64,000 nucleotides of DNA, from positions 24,167 to 88,166 of the forward strand of contig CAUYUJ010020669.1 of NCBI GenBank assembly GCA_963575745.1, written 5' to 3'. Below are positions 11,073 through 22,014 of the stretch, in pieces. A program made the position numbers and the translations under genes. The stretch is from Prorocentrum cordatum (taxonomy: Eukaryota > Sar > Dinophyceae > Prorocentrales > Prorocentraceae). The notes under the pieces are model-generated. The model made no database searches. It was given only the letters and a program-made list of their open reading frames with translations, and was not told where the DNA came from. The first letter of the stretch is position 1. Each line of letters starts with the position of its first letter.

Positions 11073-11898
11073 TTATTTGAACAGCTCAAGGCTATCGTCA
11101 TCGTTGAGCACCTTGATGGTCTCGGCTAACGCAACCAGCTCATCGGAACGAACTTTGCACCTCGCCTCCCACTCGGCATCCTTGGTGGCACAGCCCTTCC
11201 GCAGCTCTGCGAGATAGGTCGTGTCTTCGCCAAGGGTGTCCTTCGTCTCCTCGAGGTCGTTGGAGTCCTCAGCGAGAAGCACACTCAGTTCGCCGAGGCG
11301 CATCATCTCCTCTTCGATCTGGGCTGTGAGGGTGTTCACCTCCTTCGTTTTCGCGGACATCATGGCTTCGTAAGTCGCCTTCGCCTCCTCCTCGGCTTTG
11401 GTGGCCGCGAGCAAGTCGGCCGCCATCTCATCGCCCATTTCCTTCAGTATGCCAACTATCTCTCCGCTCTTTGGGGCGTAGGCCACGGTGCCAGAAAGGA
11501 AGGCCAGTAGGTTCTGTCGGTCAGCGTCGGGCATGTTCGCCTTCTCCATGGCATACGTCTTGATGAGATTCGCTGAGGAGCTCTGCAGGAATGAAGCACC
11601 CATCCCCTTCTCGATGGCAGCCACGGCAGCGGCCAGGGCACTGACATTCGTGTCGGCGTCGGACTTGAGCTTCATGAAGGCAGTGCTTTGCGCATTGCGG
11701 AGGGCGGTAGCCTTGGCCATCTGGTCCTTGGCCTCCGCACGACTGGCCGTGTGCTCCTTGAGGGCGGCGTCCGTGGCCGCCTTCTTCTCCGTCTGCTCCG
11801 TGATCTTGGACTCCAAAGCCTCGATCTTGCCTTTGGAGGCCTCCATGGAAGTCTCAAGCGTGTTGGCACCTGTCTTGCAATAGCACATCCGCGGCCAC
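11073..11898 (-). CDS. Secreted coiled-coil protein, exon 3 (main coiled-coil block)
   Basis: About 274 codons entered after GTAAGAG|GTGG. They begin WPRMCYCKTGANTLETS, continue through coiled coil (KIEALESKITEQTEKKAA), then SGEIVGILKEMGDEMAADLL, and end NDDDSLELFK. Cysteines lie in the CYC motif and in the GCATKDAEWEARC segment. The phase matches exon 2 (…EEFI + AG|G). An in-frame TAA follows the final K directly and no GT, GC or GA donor is at that point. So either the splice is non-canonical (K|TLPGSS would need a TA-AG intron), the assembly is off by a few bases, or this transcript ends here. I still favour continuation, because exon 4 supplies exactly the next expected residues. Confidence 0.85.
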
Positions 11899-13175
11899 CT
11901 CTTACAGCAGCGAGCGTGGATCGGACCCGCTTCTTATCGACCACGACAGGCTGAATCAAACCGGCCTTTGACCAAACATACGTGACCTGCACAAGCACGG
12001 TAATGCACGATGTACTTTTCTGTTGCCAAATGTTTGTTGTTCACCACCGCTCCAATGGGACTGCCCTTTGTGGGCCCCGGAAATGGCAGGGCGTTTTTTT
12101 CACCGTTTCCCAAAAAATGTCCCTTGAAAATGGAAACGGCAAAAAAACGGCGACCGGAAACGGCAAAAAGCGGCTCCAGGATTGGAGCCGGAGCCGGAAC
12201 CGGTCAAAACACGGCGACGGAACCGGTAAAAAAAAAGGCGACGGAAGCGGCAACAAAAACGGCAAGACGGAACCGGTGAGAAAACGGCCCTGTCGTTTCC
12301 AGGGCCCACTAAGGGGGCCTCTGGCGAAATCGTTGGGCTTGCCAGGAGGTGCCGCCCTCGAGCGGCGGGGCGAGCGACGACGAGAAGGAGGGAGGAGGAG
12401 GAGGAGGAGGAGGAGGAGGAGGAGGAGGCCCGAGGCCAGGAGTCATGGCTCCAGACGAGGCCACCCTCCAAGCCTGGACCCCTCGACGGCCTCTCCCTCG
12501 CATCCCGGAGCCCCGGTTTGGAGGGGCCGAGTGGAGCGCACGAGGGGCGCACGAGCGAGCCCTGGGAGTGGAGGTGCAGTACGTCCAGATGCCTGTTGCT
12601 GATGTGCGTGCGCGCTTCATGTGTAGTGGTGGCATCTTTCGCTGGGATGTGCTGTGTGCTATTTGGGGTGGTCGGTTGATGTGTGTACGCGGTGCAAAGA
12701 CGTGACTCCGAGTGCCTATTCGTATGTGGTGCTGATGTACGTTTGATGAATACATGTTCGCTGTGAGTGGCATCGGTGGCAGCCCATGCTACGCAACGAT
12801 GCGGGCGAATCATGTCCGCGACCTATATAATGTGCCGACGTATGATGCTCTTGATTGTTGAAGGTGTATATGATGAGTGTGTCGGTTGCTGGTGTACGCT
12901 ACTGGTGTATGTTGTATGAATTATGACATGGTGCATGTATTTAGTGTGTGAGTTTGATGCTTCTTGGTTGTTGATCTGGGTTCTGAGTGTCGGTGCGTGT
13001 CACTGATGTCTGATGCGATGCGTACTCCTCATGCTGGTTGTTGGCGTCGGCCCTTACTGTACTCTCAGGGACACTTGGGGATGCTTCGGCCTTGCGGCCG
13101 CGGCCTGCAGGGCTGGCGAGTCGGGGCTTTCCGGGACACTCGGGGATATTTTGGACCTAGCGGCCGCGGTATGCA

Positions 13176-13333
13176 TTACCAGCCTCGAACGTATCCCTAT
13201 CCCTAAGATTGACACGCCAAGAGGCGATGACAATCTTAGGAATTCGCCCTCAAACAATAAGGGAATCCCTAAGATTGGCATCGTGATGAGGAGGTGCCCA
13301 GCATAGGGATAGGGATATGCTCCAGGCTGGTAA
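13176..13333 (+). mobile_element. 158-bp TIR element, family 1, copy 2, with ATGCA target duplication
   Basis: Begins TTACCAGCCTCGAACGTATC and ends CCAGGCTGGTAA. The flanks are ATGCA at 13171-13175 and 13334-13338. It is inverted relative to copy 1 at 4603-4760 and identical to it in length. It interrupts a unit of the local 65-bp tandem repeat, which gives an unambiguous empty-site context. Confidence 0.9.
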
Positions 13334-14006
13334 ATGCAGGGCTGGCAGGCGGGGCTCTCACGGACACTCGGCGACACGCCGGGCCCCTCGTCCGAGGCAC
13401 GCAGGGCGGGCGAGGCGGGGCTCCCTCACCGACGTGTACGGGGGATGCCTGGGGCCTGGCAGCCGCAGCATGCAGGGCTGACGGGTGGGAGCTCCCCAAC
13501 TAATCATCCTCCGCCTCCTCCTCCTCCTCCTCCTCCCCCTCCTCCTCCTCCTCCTCCTACTCCTCCTCACCCTCACCCTCTTCCTCCTCCTCCTGCTTCC
13601 CCTCCTCCTTCTCCTCCTCCACATTATCCTCCTCCTCCTCCTCCTACTCCTCCTTCTCCTCCTCCTCCTCTGCCTCCTCCTCCTGCATATCCCAACATGT
13701 CGGGTGGAGAACGGCATGGTACCTGCGCGTTCACTCCAAGCAGTGAGCACTGAGCTGGCCGAGGCTCGTAAGCACGCAACCACGCAAGCAAGCACACATT
13801 CACGCATGCAACTCTGCAAGAAGGCGTACAATCGTCTGAGCAAGCACGCAAGCATGACATTACGTACGCACCCGTGCAACCATGACACAGCCGTGCAAGC
13901 AAGCAAGCCAGCAGGCAAGTTAGCCAGCAGCCAAGTCAGCCGTCGGCGAAAAAGAAAGAGGCAAGCACGCAAGCCAAGACGACAGGTGATGCATGCAGGT
14001 CACTAC

Positions 14007-14510
<504 letters not shown>

Positions 14511-14693
14511 CCCCCCTCCTCCTCACCCCCAAAACCATAATCCTCTCTCTCTCTCTCCCTCTCTCCCTCTCTGCCTGTCCATCTCTCTCTCTCTCTCTCT
14601 CTGTCTCTCGCTCTTTATCTCTCTCTCTCTCTCTCGCTCCTCGCGCAATCTACTGCCCCCAAGCGCAGTGGCGGATGCGCGCGGCAGCGCAAC

Positions 14694-14776
14694 CTGATGA
14701 ACTCCTCGTAGGCCTTCTTCTCTTTCTCGCCTTCCTCCCTCACCTGCTGCTCCATGTTCTGCAGCATGGTCACCAC
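14694..14776 (-). CDS. Secreted coiled-coil protein, exon 2
   Basis: 83 nt (27 codons plus two bases): VVTMLQNMEQQVREEGEKEK, then KAYEEFI. The acceptor is GATCGCAG|GTGGTG and the donor ATCAG|GTTGCG. The phase joins correctly to exon 1 (NPIRK|VVTML) and exon 3. NPIRKVVTMLQ followed by a charged helix and then CYCKTG is the N-terminal layout I recall for this family, which fixes this short exon among shadow frames. Confidence 0.85.
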
Positions 14777-16898
14777 CTGCGATCGGCAACAGATCTAGAC
14801 GACCCACTCCTCCAAAAGACCGACCCGCGGATCCGCGCCAGCGGCTCGAGGCGAGTCCGGCCGTGGACAAGAGGGCCCTCCAGGAGACCAAGGAGCGGCG
14901 AAGTGCCCAGACATCCTCGGATCTATTTTTTTTAAGCGCGCGGCCCCAGAAGCCCGGGCCCATGCTTGATGCCCCCTGGGGCCGAATTCGGAGGAAAACG
15001 CCCAGATTGAGAAAACCGGATCGTCGAATCCAGCTGTGGACCAAAAACCCTCCTCCAGATCCTCCTCCTTGACACGGCAGAAGAAATGGGCACGGAATAA
15101 TGAGTACGATGCCCAACAGCAAAGCAGCTCCAAAACCAGCAGCGGCCGCTGTTGGTCAGGCGGCCGCCTCAAAAAGGACAACGCCCGCGGCGACGCCGAA
15201 GGCGAGTCCTGCTCGAAGCGGACACGTTTAAGCCATGGTAGTGGGTCTGACGCAGATGGGCCCGCGGGGAAAAGTGCAACAGTGCTTGCAATACGTGGTG
15301 AATGGATGGATGCAACGATTTGCGCGCTGGATGCAAGAGTTGCTTCTGTGAGTGATAGAACGTTGCGCGTGGATGCGGCTTTGCAGCTTCTATCGCACGC
15401 GACAGTTGCCGCCCGCGCCCTCCCCTGGTAACGAGTTGCGCACGGCTGCACGCACCAGCAAGTACTTACAATGGGGAGCCCGACCACAAGAAACCTTCCG
15501 CAACAGACCCGACCCTGAGACCCAGGGAAGTCCATCGACTTCTGTTGTGGAAACGTCACGCTTTCCGTGGCAAAACCAGTGAAGCCCAAGAAATCCTGGG
15601 CGCCCTGGAGGCGAGCAGGGTGTTTCTTGGCATGGGCCCCCACTTTATCCTTCTTCCCGAGGGGCCCCGCCGCCGCGCCTCCTCGGGGGCCCGAAGGAGG
15701 CCAAGACGAGGGAAGGGCAGCGCTGTCCGTACCTCTCCTGCTCCTCTGGCGAGGAGGAGTATGAGGAGGAGGAGGAGGAGGAGGAGGAGGAGGAGGAGGA
15801 GGACCAAGAAACCCAGGGCGCCTTGGAGGCAAGCACGGTGCCTCTTGGCATGGGCATCCACCGTAGTGAACGATCTGCGCCTCACGCCGCCGACCCATCT
15901 GCGCCAGATCTGCACCGATGGGCACCTGTTCCACCACCGCTACCACGTGCAGGACGGAGGAGAGTGGAGGATGAGGAGGTCCTCCTCCGCCTCCTCCTCC
16001 TCCTCCTCCTCCTCCTCCTCCTCCCTCTCCTGCATGTGGTTGTGGTGGTGGAAAAATGGGTCCGTCACGCACCACTCGAGCCCAGCAATATTTACTCAGA
16101 TTTTCTGGGGAATCGACGATTAATTGTGTCTATGTGTTTTTATCCCCCCTGAGAAGAGGAGATCGCTCAACCTTGAACGATCGGCCCTGAGCGAGGGGGG
16201 GTAATGAGGAGGAGAAGGCCCTCTCAGAAGGCGGCGGGACTTCCCAAAGCCCCGGCGCCTTCTGAGAAATGTTCTCTGTCCTCAGGGGAGGCTCAGAAAG
16301 CTTCTCCGAAGGCTGGAGGACTTCCGAACCCTCTAAGAAGGCCTTCTCCTTCTCACTTCCCCCCCTCGCTCGCCGCCGATTTCCGAAACGTCAGATCGTT
16401 CAACATCGACCGACTCCGGGTGGCTGGCGGCGTTCAACGTTGAACGCCAGCGGCGGGGTCTCCGCTGGTCGACACGACAGAAGCCTACTGGGGAAACCAA
16501 AAGGTACCGATACCGCTCCCCCCTGGACCTCTCCCTGGTGCGTTCTGACCAGACTTCCCCGGCAAGTCCAGCGGTGGCGACGAGGGCCTCCGAAGAGGCC
16601 CACACTGGGGACACCAAGGGAATGGCAGCGGTATGACTACCTCTTCCTCCTCTGACCTACCCTGCCCACTTCGGTCGTACCCACCCTCCAGACCAGGTGT
16701 TGCTGGAAGTGCCCCTGGCCCAAGGTACCCCCAGCTTCCCGCGCCACTCTGGAGCCCCTGGGGCCCCCTGGGCCTGGAGCCCCTGGGGCACCCTGGGGCC
16801 CCCCTGGAGGCCCCCTTGGCCACCCCGAGAATCCTGGGGGCACCTTGGGCCAGGGGCACTTCTGGCAACGCCCGACGAGACTGCGGCACAGCCGCCAC
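14777..16898 (-). other. Intron 1 of the coiled-coil gene (about 2.1 kb)
   Basis: The donor CGGAAG|GTGGCG and acceptor GATCGCAG|GTGGTG share AGGTGG. The intron contains GAG and CTC runs (15763-15800, 15983-16030), a broken family 4 element (16162-16490), and part of another dispersed repeat (16493-16655, also at 26955-27105 and 63495-63660). Near 15070-15160 is a segment related to 33865-33950 and 62930-63030 (GCCCAACAGCAAA). Confidence 0.75.
16162..16490. mobile_element. Broken family 4 element
   Basis: Left-half sequence (GATCGCTCAACCTTGAACGATCG region, 16162-16187) and right-half sequence (16385-16490, with GGCGTTCAACGTTGAACGCC at 16431-16450) are separated by about 200 bp of unrelated AAGGC/GAGGC-rich DNA. 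This suggests an insertion into, or a rearrangement of, the element. Confidence 0.55.
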
Positions 16899-16994
16899 CT
16901 TCCGGATCGGGTTCGCCCGGTGCTCGGACGCCCAGCACGCGGGCGGGGCGCACAGCAGCAGGAGGGCGGCGGCGGAGAGGACGAGGCGCGCCAT
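16899..16994 (-). CDS. Secreted coiled-coil protein, exon 1 (signal peptide)
   Basis: 32 codons from ATG at 16994. It opens MARLVLSAAALLLLCAPPAC, a classic hydrophobic signal peptide with a likely cleavage near ACWA. SEHRANPIRK follows, then the GT donor at 16898. An upstream in-frame ATG at 17033 (MRSLVLASRVCPT) is possible, but I prefer 16994 because the hydrophobic core starts just after it. The product should enter the secretory pathway. The gene totals at least 609 residues over six exons. The role is unknown: it has no enzymatic motif, only coiled coil and scattered cysteines. Family 3 element copy 2 begins only 60 bp upstream. Confidence 0.8.
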
Positions 16995-17053
16995 GGTTGG
17001 GCACACGCGGCTCGCGAGCACGAGGCTACGCATTCGACCATGGGCCCCTCTTG

Positions 17054-17280
17054 AGCAGGGGCCGACCGTCCCGGCACTCCGATGGGCCTACCACGACATG
17101 TTCGTAGAACCCAACATTGTCAAATAACTGAAACCATGTTCTTGAAACATAAACCCGATGTGTTGAAACAAGACAAACTCGACCAGAAATGTTCTATGAA
17201 CACTTCGTGCAGACCACAAAAGATTAATTTCACATTCTTCGGTGGGCCTACAGGCGAGCCAGGACGCTTCGCCACTGCTT
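17054..17280 (+). mobile_element. Family 3 element, copy 2
   Basis: Same ends as the copies at 7630, 19931 and 40942 (AGCAGGGGCCGACCGTCC … CTTCGCCACTGCTT). It lies just upstream of the coiled-coil gene start, so it may sit in or near that gene's promoter or 5' leader. Confidence 0.75.
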
Positions 17281-17289
17281 GACACTGCC

Positions 17290-17460
17290 TCCCAAGGTTT
17301 TAGGCGGTCTTCGGCATGTGTTCAGCGGTTTCGGCTGTTTCTGGCGGTGTCCTGCGGTTTCTGGCAATCTTCGGCGGTTTCTGGCGGTCTTCGGTGCGAA
17401 AGCTGGGCGCTTGCGTTTAGCAAGGGGCCCATGATCGAACACCTGACACGAAGGGCCGGC
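17290..17460. repeat. GGCGGTCTTCGG-type minisatellite
   Basis: Degenerate GGCGGTTTCTGG/GGCGGTCTTCGG units are followed by GCGAAAGCTGG and CATGATCGAACACCT. The arrangement is the same as in intron 4 (5160-5312), indicating a mobile or duplicated unit. Confidence 0.65.
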
Positions 17461-17804
17461 AGCTGCGTTGGAGGTTGTGAACTGCTGGAGCCAAACGTAA
17501 AGCAGCAAGGAGGAGTCAAGGAGGAGTTACGAGGCAACTTCTGAGAGGTCTTCGTCGGAACGATTGAATGCTTTCAGCCCAATTTTACCAATCATCCAGA
17601 TCAACCCAGATGACACCCAAGATTAAGCTGGACTCGGCCGTGGAGTTAAACGGGAGCGGATTAGGCCTGTTTTCGACCACGGATGCACCAGCACCAGCGC
17701 TGATTTGAACCTCCCAGGGGTTGCATCCAAAACGAGGACCTGGCAGCTGCCCTGGAGACTGTGGACTGCTCGCGCCATGGTGGAACGGCAACGAGAAGGA
17801 GGAG

Positions 17805-18420
17805 GAGCAGCAGGAGAAGGACCAGTGTAAACCTAAGAGTCATCAGCGACGTTGGAATGAACACTCCCTCCATATTCCCTCTTCACAGACCCCTACAAGG
17901 ATTCAATTCCACTGAGTGAACTGCCTCGTTGGAAGACAGCCGTTCGAAGACCCTGAAGCATGCCGAAACACTGTTCTCGGGGCTCCAACGCCACGGATCA
18001 ACCTGACTGTTGCGTCTTGACGATCCCGAATCGTGCCGGAACGCCTTCCTGGGACTACGACGTCGCGAATCAACGTAACCGCTGAACCCTCATAATCCTG
18101 AATCTTTCCAGAAAGCACTACAACTCGTGCAAATGTTGAAAAAGAATGCGCGCGGCGCAAAAGGCGAGAACCACAGTTTGAAAACAGCCCGCCCTCAATC
18201 CGTGAAACTCTTGCAAATCTTGACAACGATTGTGCGCGGCGCTAAAGTCAGAACCACATTTTGAAAGCGACCCGTCTTCCATCTGTGAAACGGTTGCCGA
18301 TGTAAACTTCAGGGTCATAATTGGTAAGGAAGTATCAGGCGAAACGCCCAGCCCGCCCTTTTGACCAGCCTCGGGGTGCGGCACGGAAACGTTATTCATA
18401 AGGAAAAGGAGCGGAGGAGG
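17805..18420 (-). repeat. Composite repeat, copy A (minus orientation)
   Basis: Between two GAG-rich runs are a roughly 300-bp block (starting ACCAGTGTAAACCTAAGAGT) and diverged units of the 70-bp CGCGGCGC… repeat (18120-18300). It ends with CCAGCCTCGGGGTGCG and ATAAGGAAAAGGAG. The same order in the same element sense is found at 34690-35375, 56770-57655 and 58440-59228. Confidence 0.65.
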
Positions 18421-19004
18421 AGGAGCGAGGAGGAGGAGGAGGAACGAGGAGCGAGGAGCGAGGACTCGGAAAAACGGGTGCGGATTTTTCCCGAGGTCGC
18501 TGCCGGCCCCTCGTCGCCAGGGCTGGATGCGCCGAAAAATCCGAGTCAGGACGCATCCCAGGGAAAGTGCCGGAGCGCAGCGGCAGCGGCATCTGCCTCT
18601 ATGTTGCTCCCATCGCACTCAGGGACTATATCCCAGAAATAATCTCGAGAACCCAGAAAAATCGAAACAATGTCGAACGGTTGATCGCCTCCCAGGGCCC
18701 GACACGTGAAACCCGTCAAGCTTCGCCTGGCCTCCTCGCGCCAGGGGAACAGCACGGTCGAGAAGGCCTCTGCAGGGGTAGCTCTCTCCAAAGAGCCGTC
18801 GAGACCTGGGGGCCCCCGCACTGTGCGCCGCCCTCCGCCCTGGAAGCAGGCAGATTTATCATGAAGTTCCAACCTCCCTTTTCTCCTCTCGTTCAGGCGA
18901 ACAACCGGCCGAATTTCCGCCCCGAGTTTCGGCCACGCTCGCAGGACACACTTTCTGCGACTGGCGACCGTGGTCTAACGTGATCTCTGGTGGATGTCAC
19001 CGTC

Positions 19005-19552
19005 TATGTATATATATATATATATATAAAAATATATACGTATATATATATATAAAAGATTATTTACATATACGTATATGTATAATGTTTATATATATAT
19101 ATGAATTAGAGCGGGGGGGGACGGCGGGAGGCCAAAGGAGGACGGAGAGTGCTCCTCCTCCTCCTCCTCCTCCTCCTCCTCCTCCTCCTCCTCGCTCATC
19201 GCTCATCGCTCATCGCTACTCCTCCTCCTCCTCCTCCTCCTCCTCCTCCTCCTCCTCGCTCCTCGCTCCTGTCCTCCTCCTCCTCCTCCTCCTCGCTCCT
19301 CGCTCCTCCTCCTCCCTCCTCCTCCTCCTCCTCGCTCCTCGCTCCTCGCTCCTCCTCCTCGCTCCTCGCTCCTACTCGATCCTCCTCGATCCTCGCTCTC
19401 CTCCTCCTCCTCCTCCTCCCTCCTCCCCTCCCCCTCCTCCTCCTCCTCCTCCCTCCTCTCCTCCTCCTCCTCCTCGCTCCTCGCTCCTCCTCCTCCTCCT
19501 CCTCCTCCTCCTCCTCCTCCTCCTCCTCCTCCTCCTCCGTCTCCTCCTCCTC
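19005..19552. repeat. TA-rich run followed by CTC / CGCTCCT microsatellite
   Basis: Near-perfect TA and TATACG repeats (19005-19110) are followed by about 400 bp of CTC with frequent CGCTCCT interruptions. The open frames are artefacts of the repeat. Confidence 0.9.
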
Positions 19553-19639
19553 CAGGCGTCGCGAAGCAGCGGATGACGGCGTCGGGGCTCTGGAGAGCCC
19601 ATTGTGCTGCATCTTCGTGGGACATTGTCTGTCCCATCG

Positions 19640-19775
19640 CGCTCCTATCCACGTCGAATCCGCTTCGAGTCCAGGTCGAACGCGTCGAATCCATGTCGAA
19701 TCCACGTCGAATCCGCGTCGAATCTATGCCGAATCCACGTCGAATCCGCATCGAACCCACGTCGGACACGAGAAG
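19640..19775. repeat. About 15-bp CGAATCCACGT minisatellite
   Basis: TCGAATCCACGTCGAATCCG-type units recur about nine times with single-base variants. Confidence 0.75.
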
Positions 19776-19930
19776 CTTCAGCCATTCACAGAATAGGCAA
19801 AAAGGCCCGCCGAGGATGCAACGTGATGTCTGCGGCGTGCGCAGCCCGGGCGAGGTCGTATGCCTCGCTGTGGCGTCGCCGAGCACAATCGCCACGGCAG
19901 GATCGTGTCGCGACGACCTGCGCGCTGTTG

Positions 19931-20159
19931 AGCAGGGACCGACCGTCCTGGCATTCCTATAGTCCTACCACGACGTGTTCCTAGAACCCCAAAAACGTTC
20001 TGAGAACAGAAGCACTGTTCTTAGAATATGAACCCGATGTGACAAAACAAGACAGGCTCCGCAAGAACTGTTCTGAGAACATCTCGTGGAAACCCGAAGA
20101 GGTTCTTAGAACATTGTTTGGTAGGGCCTATAGGCGAGCCAGGACGCTTCGCCACTGCA
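19931..20159 (+). mobile_element. Family 3 element, copy 3
   Basis: AGCAGGGACCGACCGTCC start and CTTCGCCACTGCAC end, with CCTATAG palindromic motifs near each end. The right flank is unusually GC-rich (GCGCGGGCGGCGCGC). It lies between the coiled-coil gene and the malate dehydrogenase retrocopy. Confidence 0.75.
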
Positions 20160-20550
20160 CGACGCTGACCTCGGGCGCCGCGCGGGCGGCGCGCTCCCGG
20201 GCGCTCGCGGCCCCGAGCGCGGCGCAGCTCGCTCGCTGCCTGCCGGCTCTGGGCCGCCAGCGGCCCACGCGCGGGCCTCTGACGCCGCGCGGGCGGCTCG
20301 CTCCCGAGCGCTCGCGGCCCTGCGCAGATCAGTTGTTGTTTTTTTTTTTTGCGCGCGACCCCTTCGGGGGCCCTCTGGAATCGATATGGGGCCTCCGTGC
20401 GCGGCATACACCGCGCGCGGCTGGGTCCCCGCGACGGAAGTGGGCGCTGCAAAACCTGTGGCGTTCGCCCACGGCCGTGTAGCTAGGTTGAAGAGCAGCT
20501 TGGTGCAGCGAGCACTTGGGCCCGGGCCGCGCGGCAGCCGCTCGAGGATC

Positions 20551-20631
20551 GGGGATGGACAGACCTCTCCCTTTAATAACACATGGTTTAGTGATAATCG
20601 ACGTGTCACTGTTGGGGGTTCTGTCCACCCC
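20551..20631. mobile_element. Internally deleted TIR element, family 8
   Basis: Ends GGGGATGGACAGACCTC and, inverted, GGGGTGGACAGAACCCC. It shares CGACGTGTCACTGTTGG with the longer copy at 26136-26303 but lacks that copy's middle. A third copy lies at 49050-49212. It sits 300 bp downstream of the malate dehydrogenase stop. Confidence 0.65.
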
Positions 20632-20934
20632 AGAGAGGAGGGGCAAAAGAACCAGCCGGCACGGAGAGACCGGGTACGGACGTCGAGCCGGCCGAGTGCG
20701 GGCGGCAGGCACGGACACGCCGAGCGGCCCGCCCCCGCCGAGCGCGGGCGGGCCGGCGGACAAAACTGGGCGCTCCCGCGGCGCTCCGCGCTCCGCGCAG
20801 GGGGAGCCCCGAGTGCGCAGAGGAGGTCTTGGGGAGAGGGCCTCTGGGAGAATAGGGGATGTTGCCAGAGATCCAGAAACGGAACGACGAGAGCACACGA
20901 GGATCCAACGACTTGCCACCGAAGCCCTCCAGGC

Positions 20935-21920
20935 TCAGGCGGCGAACTCGTTGGCTGCGGCGTACTCAAGCCCCGCTGCGATCTCCTCCTTCAGCACGGG
21001 CTTGAGCGCCTCCAGGCGCCCCTTCTCGTAGTCGCTCAGGGGCCCCAGGTCGTGCACGGTCTCCACGCCGTCCTTGCCGAAGGTCACCTTGGAAGCAAAA
21101 TACGGCAGGTCCGTGATCGTGGACTCCACGTAGGCGCACTCCGTCACGGGCGTGCCGGCCAGGCCGGACAGCACGGCCCGGCCGAGGCGGGCACCCGCGA
21201 AGGCCATGGAGAGGGTGGCGCTGCCCTTGCCGTTCTTCGCGGCCACCACGACGGTGCCCGCGTCCTGCACCTTCTTGTCCAGGTCGGGGACCTTGTCCGC
21301 GGGTATGGTCGCCCCCGCCGCGTCCTGGGAGAAGAGCGGCAGGATCGTGGTGCCCGCGTGCCCCCCGATGACCGGGATGGAGATGCCACCGACGGGCTGC
21401 CCGGTGACCTCGTGCACGAACTTCTCCGCGCGGACGCAGTCCAGCGTGGTGATGCCGACGATCTTCTTCGGGTTCAGGCCCTTCTTCTTCCAGAGCTCGC
21501 ACATCGCCGGCACCACCGAGTTCACGGGTTGACGATCAAGGCCACGACGGCGTCGGGGCAGAACTTGGCGCAGGCCTCCACGATGTTCTTCGCGATGCCC
21601 GCGTTGATGTTCAGCAGATCCTTGCGGTCCTGTCCGGGCTTGCGCGGGACGCCCGCGGGTATCAGCACGAGGCTGCACCCGGTGAGGCACTCCTCGGCCT
21701 TGTCGATGGCGCGGTCGTCCTTGTCGAAGGCGTAGCCCTTGACCACGGCCTTGTGGTTGAGGTGCGACAGGTCAGCCGCCACGCCCTCCGCGGGCACCAT
21801 CGCCAGGGTCAGGTCGTACACGCACAGCTCCGACACGTTGGGGTCCATGGCCATCAGCAGCGACAGGGGCTGCCCGATGCCGCCCGCGCCGCCGACCACG
21901 CAGACCTTGTAGTTGGCCAT
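20935..21920 (-). pseudogene. Malate dehydrogenase, intronless retrocopy with one frameshift
   Basis: Malate dehydrogenase (malate + NAD to oxaloacetate + NADH) of the roughly 310-330-residue mitochondrial/bacterial type. The N-terminal part, from ATG 21920, shows the Rossmann motif [13 protein letters not shown]. Substrate arginines lie in [15 protein letters not shown]. The C-terminal part has TTLDCVRAEKF, the catalytic histidine in IGGHAGTTILPL, and ends NEFAA-stop. The two parts lie in different frames. At 21524/21525 the sequence CCG TGA ACT lacks one G relative to the expected NP|VNS codons, so a stop appears after residue 132. Otherwise the length (about 328 residues) and motifs are intact, with no transit peptide and no introns. 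A spliced-leader relict upstream marks it as a reinserted mRNA copy. The frameshift may be real decay or an assembly error. Confidence 0.9.
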
Positions 21921-21975
21921 TGCTGTGTCTGTGGCGGGCTCGGTCGCGTGAAGGGGTCAAGGGCAGGGCGGTGCA

Positions 21976-21997
21976 CTTGAGCCAAAATGGCTACGGA
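21976..21997 (-). other. Spliced-leader relict (exact 22 nt)
   Basis: On the minus strand positions 21997-21976 read TCCGTAGCCATTTTGG followed by CTCAAG, the full dinoflagellate spliced-leader exon. It lies 55 bp upstream of the malate dehydrogenase ATG in the same orientation. It is not followed by GT, so it is not a leader gene. It is the signature of a trans-spliced mRNA that was reverse-transcribed and reinserted. Confidence 0.92.
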
Positions 21998-22014
21998 AGT
22001 TGTTGTGTTTGTTG

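Larger units (their letters stand above)
5566..11075 (-). other. Intron 3 of the coiled-coil gene (about 5.5 kb)
   Basis: No exon recognised. In order it holds an AT-rich island (5930-6420), CCCGCGACC-type repeats (6530-6626), a family 3 element (7630-7862), a nested inverted-repeat element (8030-8215), a CCAAGACGGCCC-type degenerate minisatellite (8640-9190 and 10600-10960) and a 620-bp CTC array. The segment 9617-9655 (CCCGTATCATAAGGATGCGC) recurs at 60029-60070. No canonical donor is visible at the exon 3 end. Confidence 0.55.

Noticed and set aside
20339-20350. Twelve T on plus (A on minus) as the poly(A) tail of the malate dehydrogenase retrocopy
   Set aside because: It is almost 600 bp beyond the stop, with a transposon in between. 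No evidence ties it to the transcript; it remains only a possibility.
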